From NCBI GenBank assembly GCA_041906145.1, contig JAYRJU010000004.1, positions 1 through 64,000 of the forward strand: a stretch of DNA of 64,000 bases. Reading direction: 5' to 3'. The stretch's first letter is position 1, and every line of letters begins with the position of its first letter. Source of the stretch: SHVO01 sp041906145 (GTDB taxonomy: Bacteria; Pseudomonadota; Alphaproteobacteria; Rhodospirillales; Rhodospirillaceae). This document shows positions 1-6,723 of the stretch, one piece after another. The position numbers and the translations under genes are program-made. The notes below the pieces were generated by a model, which made no database searches, was not told the origin of the DNA, and saw only the letters and a program-made list of their open reading frames with translations.

Positions 1-230
1 CCCGCACGGCGCGATCGGGAACTTAGTCCCGATAATGTTGCTCAACCATGATGGCGCAGCCAGCCCGCCATCATGACGGAGCCGGAAAAATCTACCTTCC
101 GGCGATCCAAAGTTCGGCCCCGGACCACTTTGGGCCAGACTCTAATTGCAGCTGGGTGAAAACTCAGTGGCAGGTCAGTGTCAACCAAACCGGCAGCAGG
201 CCAACCCCAAAGAATGCAGACTTGGCGAGA
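1..230. other. Left-edge non-coding stretch with a perfect hairpin
   Basis: I see no convincing gene here. Bases 47-56 (CATGATGGCG) and 66-75 (CGCCATCATG) form a perfect 10-bp inverted repeat with a 9-base loop. No T-run follows on either strand, so it is not a typical intrinsic terminator. A second short inverted repeat (CCAAAGT / ACTTTGG) lies near 108-132. The stretch from about 105 to 190 vaguely resembles the non-coding end of an IS21-type insertion sequence, but no transposase is present and I do not rely on it. It follows the 3' end of the minus-strand radical SAM operon. Confidence 0.4.
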
Positions 231-974
231 CTATGCGCTGGTCATCCGCGCCATTTGTGCCAACGCACTCCTATGCCCGAGACTAACACTCGCACATGTT
301 CTGAAAAGGAAACCCGTCAATCCGGCACACTTCGAACATTGCGCGCTATATGCTGCCAACTGCCGCGATGTTGTCACTTCCTGCAGACGTTTCGTCTTCG
401 CGTTTAGGCGGACCGATTCAGCATAGTCGGATGTCGCCCGAAACTCCGCAAGAAATGGCTTTGGTTCGTCCTCGGCAATAAGTGCGCAGGCAAGAGCACC
501 GAGCAGAAAACTGACTGCGTCTGATTCCACGGAATGATCAGACGGCGGTGCAGGTGAGTTTAGTCCGAGCTGAATACCTAGAATCTCGGTGACCAGCACG
601 TAACGACCGATGTTTTCTGTAACAATTATCTTGAGTGTTGGTATGTCCTGCACCGCCCAAAGGAAATCGAGCGCGAGGTATTCAGCGACGGCCTCGATCT
701 GCCACCACAACGTCCATAGCGGCCGCGTTTTCGGGTTGATCCATAAATGGGCAAGTTCGTGGGCCAAATAGTGCGACCGAACTGCCAGCCTGCATGAGAT
801 AGAAATAGCGGCGTCCGTGGCACGGCCAAAGTTTTCGTCCGCTTCGTCCCAGGTGATGTAAGGAATTTTGACGGGGCACGGCCCTAGTCGTGTCTCTAGA
901 TGACGGACACACTTTGCAACAAGACCCGCGAGTGCCGGTGTGTTCGCCACTGCTCTACCCAGTGATTTGCTCAA
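231..974 (-). CDS. HExxH metallopeptidase-like protein of the radical SAM cluster
   Basis: Last visible gene of the minus-strand radical SAM operon, 247 aa. It has no signal peptide, so it is probably cytoplasmic. Residues 72-76 read HELAH, the HExxH zinc signature, and a Glu about 22 residues later (E98 in AEYLA) is placed as in gluzincin peptidases. The rest is unrecognised. Start: TTG at 974, overlapping the stop of the upstream radical SAM gene by 4 bases (TTGA), which suggests translational coupling. No good Shine-Dalgarno is visible, and an in-frame GTG eight codons in is an alternative. In this setting it could cleave a leader from a modified peptide or release the product; that role is inferred. 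The zinc-peptidase call is moderately safe, the substrate is unknown. Confidence 0.7.
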   Translation of the reverse strand: MSKSLGRAVANTPALAGLVAKCVRHLETRLGPCPVKIPYITWDEADENFGRATDAAISISCRLAVRSHYLAHELAHLWINPKTRPLWTLWWQIEAVAEYLALDFLWAVQDIPTLKIIVTENIGRYVLVTEILGIQLGLNSPAPPSDHSVESDAVSFLLGALACALIAEDEPKPFLAEFRATSDYAESVRLNAKTKRLQEVTTSRQLAAYSAQCSKCAGLTGFLFRTCASVSLGHRSALAQMARMTSA

Positions 975-1933
975 AAGAGCTTTACAGTGTTACCGGAGAA
1001 CCGAAAGTCCTCGTGGACGAGGCCGTAACAGGACTCCTTCCAGCAGGATTTGAATTCTTCTGTCTTGGAGCCAACGCGAGCTTCCAGCTGTGCAAGTACC
1101 ATCGACCAAGCATCGACCATAAAATTTCCATACGGCCGCGCGTGATAGAAGCACGGGCTCAGAGTGCCGTCCTCCGAGAGAAATGCGCTTCGTTTTGGAA
1201 TCTGGCACCCCCGTTCTGGCTTAGGTGTGTCCGTTCGCCGCACAAACTTGTCACCAATCACAGCAAACGAGGGGGCCGCATTTGGGAAAAGAAGCGCAGC
1301 TAAATCCAGCACAGCAGCCAAAGCTTCCTTTTGTTGGTCGTTGATGCCATCCAACCTGTATCGTTTGCCCGGCTCCGATACGGCTACGCGGGGGCCCGAC
1401 ACTGGGTGCAAAGCAACGGCGACGCCTCGGGCATGAGCCCAGCGTAGAAGATCAGGCAGCGTTTCCAGATTATCTGGAGTCAGGACAGAATTGATCGAGA
1501 CAGGTACACCGGCGTCAAGACAGGTCTCAACCGCAAGCCGGCCGCTTCTTCGATCAGTCCGAAGCTTTCTATTTACGTTTTCATCGAGCGATTCAAAGCT
1601 GACAATAAGCTCACCGAGTTCGATTTCCCTGAAGAGAGCCACTGTCTCCGTAGTCACCATTGCTCCGTTGGAAATCACGTCGATTTCGTAGCCCGCCATA
1701 TGTGCAATTCGCAAGATACCCGGTAGGTCCTTGTAATATAGCGGCTCGCCTCCGGTAACCATAAGACGAGCAAACCCAATCTTGGCTAAGACTTCCAAGA
1801 TTGCTTGAAAACGGTCAGGCGGCAGCTTAGCAGTCGGCTGAACCGTCCGGGACTTTGCACTTTCCGCGATGCAAAACGGACAAGCGAAATTACAAATATT
1901 GCCGACTTCGTAGTAGAGGAGACTCCCCGTCAT
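971..1933 (-). CDS. Radical SAM protein with reduced C-terminal cysteine region
   Basis: 320-aa radical SAM enzyme. The 4Fe-4S/SAM motif CNFACPFC (Cys14, 18, 21) sits almost at the N-terminus, so unlike its two neighbours it lacks an N-terminal extension. MVTGGEPLYY matches the family GGEP segment. The C-terminal quarter has scattered cysteines (GCQIP, SPCFYH, SCWKESCYG), like a shortened or twitch-type SPASM auxiliary-cluster domain. ATG start overlaps the preceding gene's stop by 4 bases (ATGA), so it is co-translated with the 470-aa radical SAM gene. Likely role is a second or third modification on the same peptide, or a modification needing a single auxiliary cluster. The reaction cannot be told from the sequence. 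Confidence 0.88.
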   Translation of the reverse strand: MTGSLLYYEVGNICNFACPFCIAESAKSRTVQPTAKLPPDRFQAILEVLAKIGFARLMVTGGEPLYYKDLPGILRIAHMAGYEIDVISNGAMVTTETVALFREIELGELIVSFESLDENVNRKLRTDRRSGRLAVETCLDAGVPVSINSVLTPDNLETLPDLLRWAHARGVAVALHPVSGPRVAVSEPGKRYRLDGINDQQKEALAAVLDLAALLFPNAAPSFAVIGDKFVRRTDTPKPERGCQIPKRSAFLSEDGTLSPCFYHARPYGNFMVDAWSMVLAQLEARVGSKTEEFKSCWKESCYGLVHEDFRFSGNTVKLF

Positions 1934-3342
1934 TCCGCGGCCGTCACTGGAATTAGATTCGCCGCCGCTGCTTGGGGAGGGACAAGGAAGTAGGGTTCCC
2001 TAGCGGCTCCTTCGTCGGCTCGTCGCAACTGGTGTTGGATTGCGAGGCTCTGCTTAATATTAAATTTGAGCGCTATGTTTACCCCTAACCTGCCATCAGT
2101 ATGCTGCTGGCTTTTATATGAACAGCCGCCCATGCATTGCGGAAGCACTTTGCAATTCACGCAGTTCTGCTTTTTCATAAATGTATCGTTGCGGTATTTT
2201 GCCTCCATGTGCGCCTGCGCTTCGGTCTGCTCGCGCATAAGATGGCCTGCCGCTTTATCACTGTATCCAATGTCAGAGACACATTTGAAAATGCTTCCGT
2301 CCGGACCAATCGCAAACTGATTGTCGGTCCGCGCAAGGCAATGCGTCTGAGCCACGGCCGGATATTGTAAAGTTTCAAAGCCCAATTGCATCGCTTCCAG
2401 AGCGAATGCTACTTCCAACTTCGCATAATCGCGCGTGGTGAAGCATATTTGAGAGAATGTCCGGCACGTAGGTGTTTCCGCTTCCATCGGCGCAAAGTAC
2501 ACGCTGATATCTTTGCGGCGCTGGAACCCGCGATCGTGAAGCCTCTGGAGGAGGCTGCTCACTGATGGGATCGACTCGCGGTCAACGTGAAGGCGCAATT
2601 CAATTTTAGAGAATATCCCTTCGATAGCCGCGATATTGTCCAGAATCTTTTCCAGCGTCGGGCTACCATCCATCATAAGTTTTCGTCTGGAATCGTGTAG
2701 GTCCTTATCTCCGTCGAAGGGGATATGAACTTGGTCAATGCCGGCGGAACGGAGGTGCAGCGCTGTTTCGCGATTTAGCAAATAGCCGTTGGTGTATATG
2801 CCTTGCTTAATGAACACGTTCGGAACTGCCGCACGGATCCGTCCAGAAAGGTCGAGGAGCATCTTCTTCGCCAGAAGCGGTTCGCCGCCATACCAAACCA
2901 GTGTTAAGTGTTTGAGGCCATCGCTCCGTTTAGAAATAAAATCTAGTAGCGCGTTTTGTACTTCTTTGCTGAACGCCAGCCCCTCTTTCTTTACGAAGCA
3001 ATAGGGGCAGTCCATGTTGCAGCCCATCGTCGGGAAGAGGTATAGCTGGAGTTTTGACTTGTCAGTTGCTTCGGCCTCCTCTATCGCCGCGCGCTCCCAT
3101 AACTCATTTCGCTCTGAGTGAACGAGGAATCCTCCCTCCTTCAACATCCTACCAATGGTGCTTTTTGGCATTGAAGTGGACGTAGACGAAAGCAAGGCTT
3201 TGGCTTCCGACCACATGTCTTTGGGCACGACAAGCATCGCAAGTGTTGCGCCATTAAAGAGTAGATAGTCGCCGTCGATTGTTGAAATCTGAACGTTGAA
3301 GAGGGATTTCCTCACAGACTCGTTAGCGATTTGGGTGTCCAT
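1930..3342 (-). CDS. Radical SAM/SPASM peptide maturase-like protein (470 aa)
   Basis: A SPASM-type radical SAM enzyme like those that modify ribosomal peptides. Residues 1-95 form an N-terminal domain of the kind that often recognises a precursor in this family. The radical SAM core begins with CNMDCPYC (Cys108, 112, 115) and contains VWYGGEP. The C-terminus has a SPASM pattern (CVNCKVLPQCMGGCSYK, with more Cys upstream such as FKCVSD) for auxiliary 4Fe-4S clusters. ATG start at 3342, 9 bases after the M29-like gene. Family knowledge supports peptide modification such as thioether or C-C crosslinks, epimerisation or related chemistry; the actual reaction is unknown. It is not close enough to HxsB, PqqE or SCIFF maturases for me to assign one. 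Confidence 0.9.
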   Translation of the reverse strand: MDTQIANESVRKSLFNVQISTIDGDYLLFNGATLAMLVVPKDMWSEAKALLSSTSTSMPKSTIGRMLKEGGFLVHSERNELWERAAIEEAEATDKSKLQLYLFPTMGCNMDCPYCFVKKEGLAFSKEVQNALLDFISKRSDGLKHLTLVWYGGEPLLAKKMLLDLSGRIRAAVPNVFIKQGIYTNGYLLNRETALHLRSAGIDQVHIPFDGDKDLHDSRRKLMMDGSPTLEKILDNIAAIEGIFSKIELRLHVDRESIPSVSSLLQRLHDRGFQRRKDISVYFAPMEAETPTCRTFSQICFTTRDYAKLEVAFALEAMQLGFETLQYPAVAQTHCLARTDNQFAIGPDGSIFKCVSDIGYSDKAAGHLMREQTEAQAHMEAKYRNDTFMKKQNCVNCKVLPQCMGGCSYKSQQHTDGRLGVNIALKFNIKQSLAIQHQLRRADEGAAREPYFLVPPQAAAANLIPVTAAE

Positions 3343-3351
3343 GGACTTGCC

Positions 3352-4206
3352 TCATATTTCGAGTTCAGCGCATTTCGTGTCGATAAGTGGCAGATCTACA
3401 TGTCTTTCGTCGCATTCGCCGTGAGCGAGCTCAAATCCCACGTGCATAGTGCCTAGGGTTTTTTCGAAGAGGCATCCAACATCCAGTGCCTCGGCATTGG
3501 GGTTTGTGCCAAATCCGATCTCGACCGTACGGGCGCCGTGTAAAGCGTGGGCCACGGAAGGATATTTCGCCTTTCCCTGCGACTGCGTAAGTTTGCGGAC
3601 CACTCCGCGCTCGAGCGATACTCTCCATCTCTCGCGGCCTAGCGAACCACTAAATTCAACTTCGATGTCGCCGTCGCCGAACCCGACAGGACATTCAATG
3701 AAAGTTTCACCGCCCGGCAACTGCAATCCTAGCGTTGCTGGACCGAAGAAATTAGAGTCGCAAGTGACCTGAACAGCAGTAAGGGAAAATGTGCACCTAG
3801 TTGCCGGTGTGGTTAGGCACAGTGTTGACCGTCGCTTCAGTAAAGCTGCGAGCCGACGATTATGACTTTCTATTTCGTGTCGAGGGGCGGAGAGCGCATG
3901 GAAGTAGAGCAATTGAATATCTATAGGTCCCCCGAATGGAAATTCGACCACGGCAGAACGGGAATGCGAGCTTATGGGCGGGGCCGGCCCTTGCGGTTCC
4001 ATAAAACTGATTTCGACACAATCGGACTTCTCCCCCGTTGCCCTATGCAGCTTAGTTGCTAGCGCGGAATGATAGGGCTCCGGAACACCATCGAGGATGG
4101 GCGCAAGTGAAAGTTCCCGCGCGAACGCCGTGTCCAGGACTGCTGCGAGCAGATTTGGGAGTGCAGAAGCGAGCGCCTGGGATTGAGAATTATTGAAGGT
4201 CTGCAT
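3352..4206 (-). CDS. M29-type aminopeptidase-like protein, N-terminally shortened
   Basis: 284 aa. The C-terminal half follows the pattern of M29 (aminopeptidase T/AmpS/NicX-like) metallopeptidases: PGGETF (E167), EIGFGTNPNA (229-238), FEKTLGTMH (E248, H255) and HVDLP (H269, D271). These match the known two-metal ligand set Glu, Glu, His, His/Asp, so the site looks intact. The family is usually about 370-410 aa; here the N-terminal portion is roughly 100 residues shorter. The ATG start overlaps the end of the upstream radical SAM gene by 17 bases, so the two are coupled. In this operon it is a candidate for trimming a leader peptide residue by residue, or a repurposed metal enzyme. The homology is my reading of motifs and should be confirmed by profile search. 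Confidence 0.65.
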   Translation of the reverse strand: MQTFNNSQSQALASALPNLLAAVLDTAFARELSLAPILDGVPEPYHSALATKLHRATGEKSDCVEISFMEPQGPAPPISSHSRSAVVEFPFGGPIDIQLLYFHALSAPRHEIESHNRRLAALLKRRSTLCLTTPATRCTFSLTAVQVTCDSNFFGPATLGLQLPGGETFIECPVGFGDGDIEVEFSGSLGRERWRVSLERGVVRKLTQSQGKAKYPSVAHALHGARTVEIGFGTNPNAEALDVGCLFEKTLGTMHVGFELAHGECDERHVDLPLIDTKCAELEI

Positions 4207-5515
4207 GTGACCGCATCGCGTATCCAGAAAGTGCTATTGTCGCGAGTGTCTCGTTAAATTCGCACCGATTAGTGTTTGTGATGTGGTCTTTGTCATTAAG
4301 GGCCCGCTCAAGTGGACACGGGCCGCCGCATCCAGCGTAGGCAATGCAGGACTGGCATTTTGCGGGGGGCGTGCCGCCGTTAGTCTTCAAATCCATTAAA
4401 GTCCTACCGTCTGTGAGACGTTCGTCCGGCACGATGAATTCAGGCAGAGTCCAGTCGACGTCGCAAATTCGGAAATTTCCCTCTGTGTCGATCAGCATAC
4501 CGTATGAGTCGGAGAATCGAGTGCAAGCGTTCGTATAAGGGCGGAGGTGTTTGAATGCCGCGAGTTGTCGATCCGCCGGCGACGTCAACCGCGTATCCCG
4601 CTGCTTACAAACGTCTATGCACTCAAGAATTATCCGCGCAAATTCTTTGCCCGGCAGTCCCCAGCCATCCGCCGTAGGTTGTGGGGAATTGATGGTGATG
4701 CTAAGCGGCGAGAAGCATTCGATAAGATAAGAAACAAACTTGGGAAGTTGTCGGAAGCTAAGGACAGTAGGCGTGAGTATGAATCCGACGTCGATGCCCG
4801 CCAGGCGCATCGAAGTATACGCTAGGACAGCCTGTCTATATGTACCTTTGCCGCGTTGTGCGTCGTTTGTTATCTCGTCGCCATCAATCGAAATATCTAC
4901 TGAGAAAGCGTGTTCGCGCAGAAACTCGACTATAGGGGCGGTGCAGAAGGTACCGTTCGTCGTAGTTGTATACTTGATTGAGGGTATTGAATGTAGGTGC
5001 TTATGTTCTTCTAGGTAATGCACCGCATCTTTAATCATTCCGAATGCGGTTAACGGTTCTCCCCCAAAAAACTGAAGTTCTTCGATTGGATAGCCTTCCC
5101 CGAGGCGAAGGAGCTTTTGCAACGTGTTGCGTAATACGTCACTTGACATCCGGTCTGAATACTTGGGGATGAAACAATAGGTGCATCGAAGATTGCACCG
5201 CTCCGTCAACACGAGCCTATAGCTGCTGATGCGTCGCTTTGCGGCAGCGGTCTCGAGATTGCTTATAGTCTCGTTAGCGCGGTCTTTCATCGTTCTGAGT
5301 AGGTGCTCAGCGTCGGCGAGTAGTTGCGGAGATGCATTGCCAACATCTCGCTGCTCCAGCACTGACTTGAAAAGGCGCCCGAGGTCGCTGCGCAGCCTGA
5401 CGACGGTTGGAACGACGACGTCAACAAGGATGTATTCGCCCGCATATTCGAACAGGCGCAGCGTCGGCAGAAATTGAGTTTGCCATTCTGCAAAGGGCAG
5501 GGCCGCGGAAGTCAT
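4190..5515 (-). CDS. Radical SAM/SPASM peptide maturase-like protein (441 aa)
   Basis: First enzyme gene after the small 99-aa gene. Residues 1-95 form an N-terminal extension. The SAM cluster motif CNLRCTYC is at Cys107, 111, 114, followed by LQFFGGEPL. The C-terminal SPASM signature is CQSCIAYAGCGGPC with a final Cys in NRCEFNE. Length and architecture match peptide-modifying SPASM enzymes. ATG start at 5515; upstream there is a purine-rich CTCCTGAGGG stretch, a weak ribosome-binding site about 10 bases away. It overlaps the M29-like gene by 17 bases. It is clearly related in architecture to the 470-aa enzyme but not a recent duplicate, so the two probably act on different residues. That division of labour is inference. 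Confidence 0.9.
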   Translation of the reverse strand: MTSAALPFAEWQTQFLPTLRLFEYAGEYILVDVVVPTVVRLRSDLGRLFKSVLEQRDVGNASPQLLADAEHLLRTMKDRANETISNLETAAAKRRISSYRLVLTERCNLRCTYCFIPKYSDRMSSDVLRNTLQKLLRLGEGYPIEELQFFGGEPLTAFGMIKDAVHYLEEHKHLHSIPSIKYTTTTNGTFCTAPIVEFLREHAFSVDISIDGDEITNDAQRGKGTYRQAVLAYTSMRLAGIDVGFILTPTVLSFRQLPKFVSYLIECFSPLSITINSPQPTADGWGLPGKEFARIILECIDVCKQRDTRLTSPADRQLAAFKHLRPYTNACTRFSDSYGMLIDTEGNFRICDVDWTLPEFIVPDERLTDGRTLMDLKTNGGTPPAKCQSCIAYAGCGGPCPLERALNDKDHITNTNRCEFNETLATIALSGYAMRSHADLQ

Positions 5516-5543
5516 GCACTGCTGCCCTCAGGAGGCATGACTT

Positions 5544-5843
5544 TTATGGTGATTTTTTTCGCGAAGCTTTGCGTAGTCCAACTTTAGCTACGGGCGGTTC
5601 GGCAATCGTTACGCTTGCAGCAGCTGTGCGGAATTCTTCAAACAGCTTCGTATCGACCTTGCCGGCCCTTTGAAGGACTTCCGCGATCGAACGTAGCTTC
5701 TGTTGCTGTTCAGGGGTTAGTCGGTGCGCGGCGATGGAAATTAGGTCCGCTTGCATGCGTGTACTGCGCATGCAGGCTTGCCCTTCGGTCGGCAATTGAT
5801 CATCGACAGGTCCCAGAAATTCGAATTTCTGTGGTTTTGTCAT
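5544..5843 (-). CDS. Small 99-aa protein, candidate precursor peptide of the cluster
   Basis: First gene of the radical SAM operon, 28 bases before the 441-aa maturase. I choose ATG at 5843 because a GGGGG stretch lies 6-10 bases upstream; an in-frame TTG four codons earlier is possible. The product is polar and charged with one Cys (C24), no Trp or Tyr, a helical Gln/Lys-rich middle (residues 42-72) and a basic tail (RKASRKKSP). Position and size fit a ribosomal peptide precursor with a helical leader. The single Cys argues against a sactipeptide or ranthipeptide core. It could instead be an accessory or regulatory protein. No family recognised. Confidence 0.6.
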   Translation of the reverse strand: MTKPQKFEFLGPVDDQLPTEGQACMRSTRMQADLISIAAHRLTPEQQQKLRSIAEVLQRAGKVDTKLFEEFRTAAASVTIAEPPVAKVGLRKASRKKSP

Positions 5844-5870
5844 TTCGACCCCCAACTCGCCTTAACGTAG

Positions 5871-5906
5871 TAAATTTATAAAAACACCTGCGCTCGGCAG
5901 AGTCAA
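5871..5906 (-). promoter_or_regulatory. Probable sigma70-type promoter of the radical SAM operon
   Basis: On the minus strand TTGACT (5901-5906) is followed after 18 bases by TTTATA, overlapping TATAAA (5875-5880). Transcription would start about 25-30 bases before the ATG at 5843. It is the only promoter-like sequence seen upstream of the six minus-strand genes, supporting a single operon. Confidence 0.45.
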
Positions 5907-6002
5907 GCTGCAGGACGATTTTGATGCTTCGCCGGAAATATTTTTGTGCGGTTACGTGGGCTGGATATGCCCCGCCAGGGCGGTCGGCTACCCGCTTGGT
6001 AC

Positions 6003-6354
6003 GGAAGCTCGGCAATCGCCTCTAAGAGAGCAATCTAGAGAGGATGCAGCGGCTAGCGCGAGCGGGGTTGCTGCCGCCGGAAGGGTAGCGCAGCGTAGTG
6101 TGCGTACCAGAAAGCCCGCGCAGCAATGCCGCTTGGCCTAGGTACATGTCCGGCGAGGCTCTTGATACCCGCAGCCTTTAGTCCTTCGGCCCGCACCTGA
6201 AACTCAGCTCGCCATACGGCATCGGTGCGGTCCCAGAGTTGATAGAAAAACCTCTTCCGCTGGCTTCTTTGATTTCCGCGCGCTTGTTGTAAACGCGCAC
6301 AACCTTGTAGCCTGTGCCGAATGTGAGGCCTGCAATTCGTCTTACGTGCCCATA
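6003..6354 (-). pseudogene. Decayed plasmid/phage-type replication protein (Rep) remnant
   Basis: No intact frame, but three overlapping frames give consecutive pieces of a Rep-like protein. The first frame (from about 6354) reads GLTFGTGYKVVRVYNKRAEI. After a frameshift near 6255-6262 the next reads VWRAEFQVRAEGLKAAGIKS. After a second shift near 6145 comes GTHTTLRYPSGGSN, then LHPL, an in-frame TAG and ALLEAIAEL. The order and motifs resemble replication proteins whose conserved stretch runs VVRxYDK, VWRxEFQxR, HTTLR, WPLHPLW. An in-frame TAA stands just before the first piece, so the N-terminus is gone. I read it as debris of an integrated plasmid or phage-like element beside the radical SAM operon. 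Recognition is from memory of the family, hence moderate confidence. Confidence 0.6.
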
Positions 6355-6379
6355 TTAACAAACATAGCCCGGTGCCCCC

Positions 6380-6502
6380 TTATGTCCTTCTCGGCCCACG
6401 GGCTAAGACTCGAACGTAATTATCGTCACCCAATAGTGCCCATATCTGGACGGCCCCCTGTCTTGCAAGCGCCTTTGGATTGAACCTTCGCTTTGCACCC
6501 AT
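6380..6502 (-). CDS. Small 40-aa ORF of the mobile-element debris, uncertain
   Basis: A 40-aa reading frame beginning MGAKRRFNPKALARQG and ending ARGPRRT, with ATG at 6502 preceded closely by CCGGAGAT. The basic, small composition is compatible with a DNA-binding accessory protein of a plasmid or phage. It ends just upstream of the Rep remnant on the same strand. No family recognised, and it may not be expressed. Confidence 0.3.
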   Translation of the reverse strand: MGAKRRFNPKALARQGAVQIWALLGDDNYVRVLARGPRRT

Positions 6503-6560
6503 ATCTCCGGTCTCGCGGCTGACGCCGCTTGCATGAGTTCTGACTGTGATTTTCGCGTAA

Positions 6561-6584
6561 CGGGGTGCCGTAGGGGATTCGAAC
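6561..6584 (-). other. tRNA 3'-end-like sequence, possible attachment-site scar
   Basis: On the minus strand GTTCGAATC, the canonical T-loop sequence, is followed by CCCTACGGCACCCC, which looks like a T-stem, acceptor strand and CC end. The sequence before it cannot pair as a T-stem and no tRNA body is present. Integrases commonly recombine at tRNA 3' ends and leave such a copy. It lies between the Rep remnant and the DUF3987 gene. Confidence 0.35.
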
Positions 6585-6661
6585 TGCGTGAGTTTACCAC
6601 GCATCCCGCCAATGACCGTTGGCAAAAGCGAAGCTCCTATAGAAACGAAGAACGAGTGTTG

Positions 6662-6689
6662 TTGACAAAGTCCCCAAACAGGATACAAT
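6662..6689 (+). promoter_or_regulatory. Strong sigma70-type promoter for the DUF3987 gene
   Basis: TTGACA (6662-6667), a 16-base spacer and TACAAT (6684-6689) form a near-consensus promoter. The expected start near 6697 leaves a leader of about 27 bases before the ATG at 6724. GGGAG at 6710-6714 is the ribosome-binding site. Confidence 0.7.
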
Positions 6690-6723
6690 TGTCCCCGTTT
6701 CATTGCGCAGGGAGATTGCAGAA

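Noticed and set aside
105..190. Possible IS21-type insertion sequence end
   Set aside because: Only a loose resemblance with short inverted repeats; no transposase frame or defined terminal repeat.
231..5843. Identification of the radical SAM locus as a His-Xaa-Ser (Hxs) or PQQ system
   Set aside because: No HxS repeat protein or HxsD-like small protein is present, no PqqA/B/C/D-like genes are seen, and the two peptidases do not fit either system.
5944..6141. Plus-strand open frame across the Rep remnant
   Set aside because: Low-complexity Arg/Ala-rich translation antisense to a better-supported pseudogene; no ribosome-binding site.
6561..6584. A complete tRNA gene
   Set aside because: Only the T-loop and acceptor-like end are present; the preceding bases cannot form the T-stem, anticodon arm or D-arm.
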